A stretch of DNA of 49,387 nucleotides from an uncultured Pseudomonadota bacterium (GTDB taxonomy: Bacteria; Pseudomonadota; Gammaproteobacteria; Steroidobacterales; Steroidobacteraceae), in assembly GCA_903885195.1 (NCBI GenBank), contig CAISHQ010000153.1:1-49387 (forward strand), written 5' to 3'. The notes beneath the pieces are model-generated. The model made no database searches. It saw only the letters and a program-made list of their open reading frames with translations, and was not told the DNA's origin. Positions within the stretch are counted from its first letter, which is position 1, and every line of letters begins with the position of its first letter. The translations under genes were made by a program, and so were the position numbers. Below are positions 8,439-16,828 of the stretch, piece after piece.

Positions 8439-8720
8439 CCCTGCCCGGCGCCAGCGCACGAGTAGATCGGTCAGGTGCGCGAGCAAGGCGAACAGCAGCC
8501 AAGCGGCGACGTTCGTCCACGGTTCATCGAGTAGCGCAGCGCGTACCGCCAGCATGAGTGCGGCACCCGAGACGAGATTGCCCAGCACTTCGCGCAGTCG
8601 AAGCGGACTGCGACCCCGCCGCTCCAACCAGGCAATGAAAAGACCCTCAAGCGCGATCAGCACAACGATGCCGAGCAGCAGACTTCCGTCACCGAACCCG
8701 ACAGCCAACGTCTCGGTCAC
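8436..8720 (-). CDS. Small hydrophobic membrane protein downstream of bchP
   Basis: I do not recognise this protein. From GTG at 8720 it has 94 residues with three probable membrane helices: around GDGSLLLGIVVLIALEGLFIA, LVSGAALMLAVRAALL, and VAAWLLFALLAHLTDLL. Charged loops (WLERRGRSPLRLREV) separate the first two. It begins 20 bases after the bchP stop on the same strand, so it is probably the last gene of the bchG-MFS-bchP operon. The start is uncertain because the frame is open upstream into bchP. A pigment-delivery or assembly role is only a guess from position. Confidence 0.6.
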   Translation of the reverse strand: MTETLAVGFGDGSLLLGIVVLIALEGLFIAWLERRGRSPLRLREVLGNLVSGAALMLAVRAALLDEPWTNVAAWLLFALLAHLTDLLVRWRRAG

Positions 8721-8740
8721 GGTATGCCCTGCAAGGGATG

Positions 8741-9943
8741 TCAGGTCGGCGCAAGACCGAGCAAGTGCGCCAAATCTTTGAAGAAGATACGCACATGCGC
8801 CATCGGCTGGCGGCGGACGAGTCGCTTGTGCATGTACGACTCCCAGGTCAAGCGCTGCACGTCCGGATCGCGGCACATCTTGACGAAGCGCTCACGACGC
8901 TTGTCGTTGGTGTACCAGAACCGCTGTAGCAGACCGAGCACCCAGAACACCCGACCATGCGCTGACATGAACTCGCGGCGGGCAGCCCGCAACGCATGCG
9001 CGTTGCCGGTGCGCAGACACCGATCGAGGGCACGGGCCGACATCCGCCCGCAGGCCATGGCGTAGTAGATCCCCTCGCCCGAGGCGGGTGCGACCACCCC
9101 GGCCGCATCGCCGCAGAGCAGCACGTCGCGCCCGTTGTCCCAGCGTCTCAAGGGTTTGAGCGGAATTGGCGCGCCTTCGCGGCGGATGACCTCAGCGCCA
9201 CCAAGACCCGCGCTGCGCCGCAAGGCGCCGACAGCGTTGCGGATCGAAAAACCCTTGTGCGCCGTGCCAGCACCCGCGCTGATGGTGTCACCATGCGGGA
9301 AAATCCAGGCATAGAAATCCGGCGACAGCTCGCCCTGATAGTAAACGTCGCAACGACTGCCGTCGTATTTGGCAGGGGCCGTGGCGGGAGTGCGCAAGAT
9401 CTCGTGGTAGGCATAGACGAACGGCACTTCGCGCCCGCCCTCGATGGCCTGTCGGGCGACTTCGGAGCGTGCGCCATCTGCGCCGAGCACCATGCGGGTG
9501 CGCACCTTGACCGGTTGGTTCGTGTCCTTGTCTTCAAACTGCACGATCGCATCACCCTCGGCGTCGCGATCGATCCGGAGGAAGGTACCTCGGGCTCGCG
9601 TGGCACCACTACGCTCAGCGCGCGCGCGCAGCCATTCGTCGAACACCTCGCGATCGACCATGCCGACGTAACCGCCGTCGATCGGCATGTCTACTTCCTT
9701 GGCTGAGGGCGAGACCATGCGCGCGGCGCGGATTCGCGCCACCAGCAACTCGTCGGGTATCTCGAACTCCTCGACCAGACGCGGCGGAATCGCACCACCG
9801 CAAGGTTTGATACGACCGTCACGGTCGAGAAGTAACACGCGCCATCCTGCCCGCGCTAGATCGTCGGCGGCCGTAGCTCCGGAAGGCCCACCACCCACCA
9901 CCACGACGTCGAATTCGTCACGCTGCTGATCGATCTCGTTCAT
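8741..9943 (-). CDS. bchP: Geranylgeranyl diphosphate/geranylgeranyl-bacteriochlorophyll reductase
   Basis: A 400-residue flavoprotein that reduces the geranylgeranyl tail of bacteriochlorophyll a to phytyl. The N-terminal FAD dinucleotide motif is VVVVGGGPSGATAADDLARAG, followed by PCGGAIPPR, typical of BchP/ChlP. The second FAD motif is LLCGDAAGVVAPASGEGIYYA. The C-terminal KRRERFVKMCRDPDVQRLTW is also family-typical, and length agrees (about 390-400). The start lies one base after the stop of the upstream MFS gene, so bchG, the MFS gene and bchP form one operon. Confidence 0.96.
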   Translation of the reverse strand: MNEIDQQRDEFDVVVVGGGPSGATAADDLARAGWRVLLLDRDGRIKPCGGAIPPRLVEEFEIPDELLVARIRAARMVSPSAKEVDMPIDGGYVGMVDREVFDEWLRARAERSGATRARGTFLRIDRDAEGDAIVQFEDKDTNQPVKVRTRMVLGADGARSEVARQAIEGGREVPFVYAYHEILRTPATAPAKYDGSRCDVYYQGELSPDFYAWIFPHGDTISAGAGTAHKGFSIRNAVGALRRSAGLGGAEVIRREGAPIPLKPLRRWDNGRDVLLCGDAAGVVAPASGEGIYYAMACGRMSARALDRCLRTGNAHALRAARREFMSAHGRVFWVLGLLQRFWYTNDKRRERFVKMCRDPDVQRLTWESYMHKRLVRRQPMAHVRIFFKDLAHLLGLAPT

Positions 9944-9944
9944 G

Positions 9945-11342
9945 TCAGCCTCGCCCCGCTTGCGCCAAAACCGTGGGTGTCACAGGCGGGCCGCTGCCTT
10001 CCACCTGAGATGCGGTGTCTTCGCGGCTGAGTCGCACGGCGAAGAGAGTCGCCACGACGAACAGCACCGCCTCGAGCACGAAGACGAGGCCGTAAGCCAG
10101 CGTCACCGATCCCGTGAGCCAGCGCGCCAGATCCACGGTGGCGGTCGCCGCGATGCCGCCGAGCCCGAACGCCATCGCCTGAGCCGCACCCCATAAGCCC
10201 ATGCGAGTCCCCTCGCGCGACTGCCGTCCGCGCCCGACCAGACCCATCATCGAACCGATCGCTGCGACTGCGAACGCACCGTTCGCCAGACCGAGCGCAA
10301 ACACCGTCGGACGCAGTGGCCACGAAGGTCCGACAAGACCCGCAACTGCCAGCATCAACAACATTAGGGCAGACGCCACGCAACCACCGATAGTCCATGC
10401 GCGCAGCGCACCGGCGCGAGTGTGAGCACCGGCCGTGCAGATGACAGCAACGATCAGCATGCCGATCAAGGTGCCACTGCTCATCATTCCCGACAGCCGC
10501 GTCGACTCGCCTGGGGTCAAGCCGAACACTGCACCGGCGAAAGGCTCGAGCACCAGGTCCTGCGCGCTGTAGGCCAGCATCGAGACGAACACGAATCCTG
10601 CAAGGCGACGTGAATGTGGTTCGTTCCACACCTCACGCAAAGCGGCGACGAATCCCTGTTCCGCGGTGGCGTCATTCAGACCCCGTTGCGGCCGCTCACG
10701 CGCCCCAGCACTGCGCATTTCGATGCGCGACACCGCTGCGCAGGTGACGAGAAACGCGGTCGCCGCAACCACGGCGGTGACTTCCACGAGCCGCAGCATC
10801 GAAAACGGTTCGAGCATTTTGCCGGCGAGCACGCTGGTGACGATGAAGCCGACGATCATCATCACCCAGGTCACGGTGGCCGCCGCGGCAAGACGGGGCT
10901 TGGCGACGTTGGTCGACAGCAGCACCAGCATCGCGGTACCGCAAGCACCGACGCCGAGTCCCACCAACAGGAACGAGAACGTGGCCAACATCATCCCCAG
11001 CCACAGGTCGGAAACCATCAGCGCCGTCGCCACGCTGGCACCAACGGCCCCAAGTCCGAGGACAGCCATGCCGCCGATGATCCACGGCGTGCGCCGACCG
11101 CCCACGTCCGAGCCGTAACCGAATCGGGGACGCAGTACCTGTACGAAATAATGCAGCGCAACCAGCAACCCGGGTACGAGCGCGGGCAAGGCCAGTTCGA
11201 CGACCAGAACCCGATTCAAGGTCGAGGTAGTGATCACGACGATCGCGCCGATCGCCGCCTGCACGAGACCCAAGCGGAAGATACCGAGCCAACCGATATC
11301 CCGTGACTCCTCCGCCGACATCGCAACGCCCGATGAACTCAT
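9945..11342 (-). CDS. PucC/BCD-family MFS protein of the bchG-bchP operon
   Basis: A 465-residue, twelve-helix membrane protein of the PucC/LhaA family (bacteriochlorophyll delivery group of the MFS). LVQAAIGAIVVITTSTLNRVLVVELALPALVPGL and FGYGSDVGGRRTPWIIGG are characteristic. The position between bchG and bchP matches the orf428-type PucC paralogue of Rhodobacter clusters, thought to help LH complex assembly or chlorophyll trafficking. ATG at 11342 (or GTG at 11345) follows GGGGGAG. A second paralogue, lhaA, lies at 15360-16775; both start their first helix with the same TLNRV-VEL signature. Confidence 0.92.
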   Translation of the reverse strand: MSSSGVAMSAEESRDIGWLGIFRLGLVQAAIGAIVVITTSTLNRVLVVELALPALVPGLLVALHYFVQVLRPRFGYGSDVGGRRTPWIIGGMAVLGLGAVGASVATALMVSDLWLGMMLATFSFLLVGLGVGACGTAMLVLLSTNVAKPRLAAAATVTWVMMIVGFIVTSVLAGKMLEPFSMLRLVEVTAVVAATAFLVTCAAVSRIEMRSAGARERPQRGLNDATAEQGFVAALREVWNEPHSRRLAGFVFVSMLAYSAQDLVLEPFAGAVFGLTPGESTRLSGMMSSGTLIGMLIVAVICTAGAHTRAGALRAWTIGGCVASALMLLMLAVAGLVGPSWPLRPTVFALGLANGAFAVAAIGSMMGLVGRGRQSREGTRMGLWGAAQAMAFGLGGIAATATVDLARWLTGSVTLAYGLVFVLEAVLFVVATLFAVRLSREDTASQVEGSGPPVTPTVLAQAGRG

Positions 11343-11357
11343 CACTCCCCCATCGCC

Positions 11358-12260
11358 TCAGGGCAAGGTACGCACCGCGAGGGCGCTGACCAGCATGCCA
11401 AGTACGTAAAGCGGCACGCCGGCCGCGTTGTACCAAACGTCAAGTTGCTCGGGCCGACGCAGCAGGCGGGCCATCATCAGCAACTGCCCGACGAGCAACG
11501 CCACGATGACTGCCGCATGCCCTGGTCGATCCCAAAGAAACAGCAAGGCGATCACCGCGAGCTGCGCGGCAACCATGACAAGACAGGCCACGCGGGCCGC
11601 CAGCGCGACACCGAGCCGGACGGGCAGCGAGCCGACGCCCATGCGCCGATCGCCCTGCACGGACTTGAAATCATTGAGGGTCATGATTCCGTGCGCGCCG
11701 ATGCTGTAGAGACCTGCTAGTGCCACGATCTGCCACGACGGAAACGCCCCCGAGATCACTACCGCTGCAGTGACCCACGGCACGCCCTCGTAGCACAGCG
11801 CCACCGCCGAGTTGCCCCACCAGCCATTGCGCTTCAGGCGCAGCGGTGGAGCGCTGTAGGCCCAGGCCAGCGCCATGCCGAGCGTCGCCGCTCCGAACAC
11901 CCAAGGGCCCAGTGTGGCTGCCACGAGCAAGGACACGATGGTCCAGCCCACCGCGATGTAGAGCCCCCAATGCCCCGGCATCCGCCCCGAAGGAATGGGA
12001 CGGCGCGGCTCGTTGATGGCATCGACGTGACGATCGAACCAGTCGTTGACCGCCTGACTCGTGCCGCAGATGAGCGGTCCGGCGAGCAAAACGCCGGTGA
12101 ACACGACGGGCCAATGACCCTCGGGTACGCTCCCGGAGGAGACCACACCGCACAGAAACGCCCACATGGGCGGAAACCAGGTCACCGGCTTGAGCAATTC
12201 CAGCATGGTTGACCACGCGGGGCGTCGCTCGGACAAGAGGTTATTTGCCGGACGGGACAT
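11358..12260 (-). CDS. bchG: Bacteriochlorophyll synthase (geranylgeranyl transferase)
   Basis: A 300-residue UbiA-type membrane prenyltransferase that esterifies bacteriochlorophyllide a with geranylgeranyl diphosphate. The first aspartate-rich motif is NDWFDRHVDAINEPRRPIPSG and the second DFKSVQGDRRMG. KPVTWFPPMWAFLCGVVSSG near the N-terminus is diagnostic of BchG/ChlG. It heads the bchG-MFS-bchP operon. The upstream promoter places the transcript start at about the ATG itself, and no Shine-Dalgarno is visible, so the messenger may be leaderless. A downstream ATG at 12206 also lacks a ribosome-binding site. Confidence 0.96.
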   Translation of the reverse strand: MSRPANNLLSERRPAWSTMLELLKPVTWFPPMWAFLCGVVSSGSVPEGHWPVVFTGVLLAGPLICGTSQAVNDWFDRHVDAINEPRRPIPSGRMPGHWGLYIAVGWTIVSLLVAATLGPWVFGAATLGMALAWAYSAPPLRLKRNGWWGNSAVALCYEGVPWVTAAVVISGAFPSWQIVALAGLYSIGAHGIMTLNDFKSVQGDRRMGVGSLPVRLGVALAARVACLVMVAAQLAVIALLFLWDRPGHAAVIVALLVGQLLMMARLLRRPEQLDVWYNAAGVPLYVLGMLVSALAVRTLP

Positions 12261-12263
12261 GAC

Positions 12264-12307
12264 TGCAAAATAGCCATGACACTCGGCACTGTCAATTAAA
12301 GTTTACG
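12264..12307 (-). promoter_or_regulatory. bchG promoter with tandem PpsR/CrtJ palindromes
   Basis: On the minus strand, CGT-N12-ACA (12290-12307) is followed after exactly 8 bases by TGT-N12-GCA (12264-12281). These are one-mismatch versions of the CrtJ/PpsR consensus TGT-N12-ACA. They cover a sigma-70-like promoter: -35 TTGACA (12290-12295), 17-base spacer, -10 TATTTT (12267-12272). The upstream palindrome overlaps the last bases and stop of ppsR. PpsR bound here should repress bchG-MFS-bchP. Confidence 0.75.
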
Positions 12308-13718
12308 CCCCCGCCCCTGCCGAGCTGCCCTGGATATCGCCGAGACCGTAGCGGCGCAACTTCACGTACAGGCTCTGTCGCGACAGCCCGAGCATCTCGG
12401 CCGCGGAGGCCCGGTTGTCGCTCGTCAGCTCGAGCGCGGCCTCGATGCACAGTCTTTCGATCACATCGGTGGTCTCGCGCACGAGCTCCTTGAGCGATAC
12501 GCGCCCAACGAGTTCGGTCAGCTGCTCCACCGAGCGCGGCAGTTCGCGGGCGGATCGAGCGTCGGTAACGCGCCGGCGCTCGACGTTGCGAATGGCAAAA
12601 CCGAGCCAGGTTTGACCCTCGAGCTCGACGGCGACGGCGGAGATCTCCACCTCCGTGGTTGAGCCGTACTCGCCGCGCAGCGTCGTGGCGAAAAAACGCA
12701 CGCTGCCGTGCTGCCGCAAGTTGGCAACTAGCACGCCAAGGTCCACACCAGGACGACCGAGCCAGCGCTCGAGCGACTCGTTGCGAACCTGCTCGTCGGT
12801 GGCCAATTGCACGAGATCGAGGAAAGAGCGATTAGCGCCAACGATCCGACCCTCGGCCGTCGTAACGACGAGGGCATCGGGCAGGCGCTGCGTGACCTCG
12901 ACCCAGGGACCCGCCGACGTCATAACCGGCGCCACGACCCCGGGGGACGACAGTCGCAGCAGCGCGTGGGACACATTGTCCTGCCGGAAAAGATTGCCCT
13001 GGATCCCGCACTCGCGTCCCGCGGCGCTGCGCAGGCGCAACTCGTCGGCTCGCCCGGCCGTGCGCAGGCCGACCAGCCAGTCCCCGAGTGTTTCTGCGCC
13101 GCGTGCATGGAATGCATCGGTCACCGGTCGTCCGACGAGACGCCGCGCGCCGTCGCCGAGCAAGGCAGCGGCCGACGGGTTGAGTTCGACGATTCGCCGC
13201 GTCTGCAGATCGACGACGAGGATGGCGTCAGACACGCTTTGCAGCAGCAGGCGGTAGCGGGTTTCCGCGAGCCGCAGCCGCGAATAATCACTTTCGATCG
13301 ACTGCTCGGCTTCGATGACCTTTTGCTGCAGGTTGGCGAGCGCGCTGAGATCACGCCCTAGCGCAAGGCACCGACCGTCATCACTGAGGCGGCGCACGCT
13401 GTACTGCACCGCGATCGTCTCGCTACTGCCCGGCGCGGGGTGATTGAGTTGACGCGGCAACGGCTCGTTCGCATCGAGGTCGGCCATTAACAACTCGACC
13501 TTGGGTCGGCTGTCGATCGTCACCACGTCCGCGAACGGGCGACCGACCCAGTCTGGCTGCAGTGCGCTTGAGAGCGTCTTGCTGCCCACCGAGATGTCGC
13601 GGATCACGCCGCGCTTGTCGAGCAGCAGAGCGATGTCCGCTGCCGCGTTGATGAGTCCTGAGACCGTCTCGCCATCGAGTCCAGTCAGGGCCTTCCTTGG
13701 CGCCTTGAATGTTTTCAC
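12303..13718 (-). CDS. ppsR: Photosynthesis gene repressor PpsR/CrtJ
   Basis: A 471-residue transcription factor with tandem PAS domains (N-terminal, about 150-260, about 275-385) and a C-terminal Fis-type helix-turn-helix (NRASAAEMLGLSRQSLYVKL). It represses bch, crt and puc genes under oxidising conditions in purple bacteria. Cys424 (RLCIEAALEL) sits at the redox-sensitive position of the HTH domain. Cys237 may correspond to the second cysteine; Cys117 is also present. The start is GTG at 13718 with only a distant GGAG. It is 12 bases downstream of ppaA on the same strand, forming a two-gene regulator operon. Confidence 0.96.
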   Translation of the reverse strand: MKTFKAPRKALTGLDGETVSGLINAAADIALLLDKRGVIRDISVGSKTLSSALQPDWVGRPFADVVTIDSRPKVELLMADLDANEPLPRQLNHPAPGSSETIAVQYSVRRLSDDGRCLALGRDLSALANLQQKVIEAEQSIESDYSRLRLAETRYRLLLQSVSDAILVVDLQTRRIVELNPSAAALLGDGARRLVGRPVTDAFHARGAETLGDWLVGLRTAGRADELRLRSAAGRECGIQGNLFRQDNVSHALLRLSSPGVVAPVMTSAGPWVEVTQRLPDALVVTTAEGRIVGANRSFLDLVQLATDEQVRNESLERWLGRPGVDLGVLVANLRQHGSVRFFATTLRGEYGSTTEVEISAVAVELEGQTWLGFAIRNVERRRVTDARSARELPRSVEQLTELVGRVSLKELVRETTDVIERLCIEAALELTSDNRASAAEMLGLSRQSLYVKLRRYGLGDIQGSSAGAGA

Positions 13719-13730
13719 TTTAAAACCGCG

Positions 13731-14579
13731 TCAGCTCCCTTGACTTACCCACTCGCGCAATCGCTCTGCCTGATCCACGGCCTCGCGTGCATCAATCGCC
13801 GTGGCGTCCGCTCCGACCTCGGTCACCCGATCCGGATGACCCTCAAACGGTCTTCCACCCACCATGACGCGGATGCCGCGATGGAGCGACGATCGTCGTA
13901 CACGCCGGATGAGTGCGGCCAGCGCCTCAAGTTGTTCCGGTGCTCCGATCGATACGCCGACGAACGCGAACCACTCCGTTTTGACGAGTGACAGTATATC
14001 TTCCTCGGTGGCGCCCGGAGCGTCCCACACGTCCCAGCGCGCGCGGCGCAGCATTTCTGCGACGATTTGAGTACCGAATACGTGCTGCTCACCTGGCAAA
14101 GAAACCAGCAGGACCCTGCGCCCACCCGCTCCGTTGGTACCCAATTCGGCCGACTCGCCGCTCAAGTTATGGGCGAGGCCCTGCAGGTAACTCAGCCCGA
14201 CCGTAACCCCTATGAAATCAGCGCGCTCGGTGTCCCACAGGACACCGAGGTGCCGGGCGGCAGGCGCGAGCAGGTCGAGCAGAATAGCTTCCGTGTCAAC
14301 GCCGCGAGCTTGCACGGCGGCAACGAACCGCTCGGCCTGCGCTTTTTCGCGACGCAGCAAAAGCTCTGCGAGGTGAGCGATGTCGTCGGGAGCGGGCTGC
14401 GGTCGGTACGTTGAAATTGAGTCGCCGTCGGCGACGGCCGCAGGAACCATGGGCTGCGGACGACGGTTTTGCCGACGGTGGGCCAGCAGCAGGCGCGGAA
14501 TGACCTCGCCTTCGATAGCTTGGAGGAGTGTGTCGCGGCCCCCGTTACGCGGAGGGCCACGTTGCGATGAGAAGTCCAT
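13731..14579 (-). CDS. ppaA: PpaA/AerR cobalamin-dependent antirepressor
   Basis: A 282-residue regulator that antagonises PpsR/CrtJ. A helical cap domain (LGVLWDTERADFIGVTVGLSY) precedes a B12-binding-type domain. LPGEQHVFG carries His166, matching the histidine that ligates hydroxocobalamin in Rhodobacter AerR. The C-terminal VMVGGRPF segment closes the fold. I chose ATG at 14579, with GAGGCGG seven bases upstream. GTG at 14615 would give a 294-residue form; long and short AerR isoforms are known in R. capsulatus. Its promoter lies about 120 bases upstream, leaving a long structured leader. Confidence 0.93.
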   Translation of the reverse strand: MDFSSQRGPPRNGGRDTLLQAIEGEVIPRLLLAHRRQNRRPQPMVPAAVADGDSISTYRPQPAPDDIAHLAELLLRREKAQAERFVAAVQARGVDTEAILLDLLAPAARHLGVLWDTERADFIGVTVGLSYLQGLAHNLSGESAELGTNGAGGRRVLLVSLPGEQHVFGTQIVAEMLRRARWDVWDAPGATEEDILSLVKTEWFAFVGVSIGAPEQLEALAALIRRVRRSSLHRGIRVMVGGRPFEGHPDRVTEVGADATAIDAREAVDQAERLREWVSQGS

Positions 14580-14707
14580 AATCAACCCGCCTCGCCCATC
14601 CTCCAGTGCTCCCACCGGATTACGGGCCGTCGAAGTACGACTTCCTTGTGGATCGGTCCGGAAGCAGTGGATGCCCCGTTAACCTCCTATCGAAGTCACA
14701 CCATACC

Positions 14708-14787
14708 TATATATTTTCCCGACGCCTAATTGTCAATCTGCCTAGACGTCATTTTTAATTGACACATGCCGGGACCTTGACTAGATT
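14708..14787. promoter_or_regulatory. Divergent ppaA/bchF promoters with shared overlapping PpsR-like sites
   Basis: Two back-to-back sigma-70-like promoters are visible. The minus one, for ppaA, has -35 TTGACA (14731-14736), a 17-base spacer and -10 TATATA (14708-14713). The plus one, for bchF, has -35 TTGACA (14759-14764), a 17-base spacer and -10 TAGATT (14782-14787). The two -35 boxes form the inverted repeat TGTCAAT / ATTGACA. Overlapping palindromes TGT-N12-ACG (14731-14748) and CGT-N12-ACA (14747-14764) fill the space between. One PpsR complex could govern both directions. An alternative bchF promoter is TTGTCA (14730) with TTTAAT (14754). Confidence 0.65.
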
Positions 14788-14817
14788 GACGTACGAATAC
14801 CCGGCGCGAGTACCGCC

Positions 14818-15363
14818 ATGTCCGAGCCCCGTCAGGCAGCCGTTGGCCGCCCGTTGTACACGCCCGAGGAGCGCCTCCGTCGGGATCGCTCCCCGTGGAC
14901 GATCGTGCAAGGGGTGTTGGCGCCACTGCAGTTGCTCGCCTTTCTCGTCAGTCTCTGGCTCGTGCTGCGGTTTTTGCAAACCGGCGAGGGCGCCGAGGCG
15001 GCCACGGTCTCGGTGATCGTCAAGACGCTGTTTCTGTACGCCATCATGGTCACGGGAGCCATCTGGGAAAAGCGCGTCTTCGGCGTCTGGTTGTTCGCGC
15101 CGAGTTTTTACTGGGAAGACGTGGTCAGCATGGTTGTGATCGCCCTGCACACGGCTTACCTGTACGCCTTCCTCAGCGGAACTCTCGGCGTGCGTGAACA
15201 ATTGCTACTGGCCCTCGTGGCCTATGCGACCTACGTCATCAACGCGCTGCAATTCTTCTACAAGCTGCGACTGGCGCGACGCCAGCCGTCTATCGCCAGC
15301 TCGAGCTCGCTTGATTTGACCACCGGAAATTCGGCCACCAGAACATGGGTGACCGAGCCATGA
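14818..15363 (+). CDS. bchF: 3-vinyl bacteriochlorophyllide hydratase
   Basis: A 181-residue membrane protein that hydrates the C3 vinyl group of (bacterio)chlorophyllide a. Four hydrophobic segments are visible, with the family-typical LYTPEERLRRDRSPWTIVQGVLAPLQ near the start and AIWEKRVFGVWLFAPSFYWEDVVS in the middle. It starts the plus-strand photosystem operon; its stop overlaps the ATG of lhaA as ATGA. In most purple bacteria bchF is followed by bchN, B, H, L and M, and none of these is present here. Confidence 0.95.
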   Translation: MSEPRQAAVGRPLYTPEERLRRDRSPWTIVQGVLAPLQLLAFLVSLWLVLRFLQTGEGAEAATVSVIVKTLFLYAIMVTGAIWEKRVFGVWLFAPSFYWEDVVSMVVIALHTAYLYAFLSGTLGVREQLLLALVAYATYVINALQFFYKLRLARRQPSIASSSSLDLTTGNSATRTWVTEP

Positions 15364-16775
15364 GTTTGCCCCGCTGGGCCCAGGACTCGCGCTTCCTGCC
15401 GTTCGCTGACGCTGCGAGCGCGGATCTGCCGCTGCGACGGCTGCTGCGGCTCTCGCTGTTCCAGGTGTCGGTGGGAATGGCTCTCGCGCTGCTCAACGGT
15501 ACGCTCAATCGCGTGATGATCGTTGAACTGAACGTGCCCGCTTGGATCGTCGCAACGATGGTCGCGCTACCTCTGCTGTTCGCGCCCTTCCGCGCATTCC
15601 TCGGCTTTCACTCGGACAATCATCGCTCGGTACTCGGTTGGCGCCGCGTGCCGTATCTCTGGTTCGGCACGCTGCTGCAGTACGGCGGGCTGGCGATCAT
15701 GCCGTTCGCACTGATGGTGCTGAGTGGCACGGGTCGCGGCCCGGTGGAGATTGGTCAGGCCGGCGCGGCACTTGCGTTCCTGATGGTGGGCGCCGGCTTG
15801 CACGCCACGCAAACGGCCGGACTCGCACTCGCGACGGATCTCGCGCCCAAAGAAACCCGCCCGCGCGTGGTTGCCCTGATGTACGTGATGCTGCTCGTCG
15901 GTATGGTCGGCGCATCGGTCCTGTTCGGCTGGCTGCTCGGCGGGCGCTACTCGCACCTGCGGCTGATTCAGACCATCCAGGGCGCCGCCGTGATCACCTT
16001 CGTGCTCAATGCCATCGCGCTGTGGAAACAGGAACCGCGCGATCGCGCGCGGAGCCTCTCCCCGGTTGCCAGCGAAAAATTCAACCTGGTCTGGCGAAAC
16101 TTCACGGCCGCTCGTCCGACCCGACGGCTGCTCGCCACCGTGGGCTTCGGCACTGCAGCCTTCAGCATGCAGGACGTACTGCTCGAACCCTACGGCGGTG
16201 CAATCCTGCACATGGACGTCGGGGCAACAAGCCTGCTGACGGCGCTGTCTGCCGGCGGAGCTTTGCTGGCCTTCGGTGGGTCGGCCAGAGCGTTGCGACG
16301 GGGAGCCGATCCGCTGCGCGTTTCGGCTCTCGGCATCCTGGTCGGCGTAGTGGCCTTCGCCGCGGTGGTGTTTGCCGATCCGCTCGGCTCGCCTGCACTG
16401 TTTCGCTTTGGCGCGCTGCTGATTGGTTTTGGCGGCGGATTGTTTTCGGTGGGCACCTTGCTCGCAGCGATGAGCCTCGAGCGCAGTGACAACGGACTCG
16501 CACTGGGCGCCTGGGGCGCCGTGCAGGCCACGGGTGCCGGCATTGCCATCGCGCTCGGCGGCGCCGCGTGCAACCTGATCGGCGACATGGCGGTCCGCGG
16601 CGATTTAGGCCCGGCGCTGGTCTCGCCCGCCACCGGCTACTTGTTTGTGTACCACGTCGAGATTGCCCTGCTGTTCGCCGCTCTGGTGGCGATGGGACCG
16701 CTGGTGCGGCGCAGCAGGACACCACCGGTCGCTTCGGGGCCGCAGGCGTTGGGACTTGCAGAGTTGCCTGGTTGA
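15360..16775 (+). CDS. lhaA: LhaA, LH1 assembly factor (PucC family)
   Basis: A 471-residue twelve-helix membrane protein of the PucC/BCD family. GTLNRVMIVELNVPAWIVATM, RAFLGFHSDNHRSVLGWRRVPYLWFGT and LGAWGAVQATGAGIA are characteristic. LhaA is required for LH1 assembly, probably delivering bacteriochlorophyll to the core complex. The conserved placement immediately before puhA supports LhaA rather than PucC. ATG at 15360 overlaps the bchF stop; 53 bases separate its stop from puhA. Confidence 0.95.
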   Translation: MSLPRWAQDSRFLPFADAASADLPLRRLLRLSLFQVSVGMALALLNGTLNRVMIVELNVPAWIVATMVALPLLFAPFRAFLGFHSDNHRSVLGWRRVPYLWFGTLLQYGGLAIMPFALMVLSGTGRGPVEIGQAGAALAFLMVGAGLHATQTAGLALATDLAPKETRPRVVALMYVMLLVGMVGASVLFGWLLGGRYSHLRLIQTIQGAAVITFVLNAIALWKQEPRDRARSLSPVASEKFNLVWRNFTAARPTRRLLATVGFGTAAFSMQDVLLEPYGGAILHMDVGATSLLTALSAGGALLAFGGSARALRRGADPLRVSALGILVGVVAFAAVVFADPLGSPALFRFGALLIGFGGGLFSVGTLLAAMSLERSDNGLALGAWGAVQATGAGIAIALGGAACNLIGDMAVRGDLGPALVSPATGYLFVYHVEIALLFAALVAMGPLVRRSRTPPVASGPQALGLAELPG

Positions 16776-16828
16776 ACGGGCTGGTTGATAGGGACGTTGA
16801 GTGATCGTTTCATTGAGGGAGTGCGCAC

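Noticed and set aside
15542-16489. 315-codon plus-strand frame inside lhaA
   Set aside because: Arg-rich out-of-phase copy of lhaA without hydrophobic segments.
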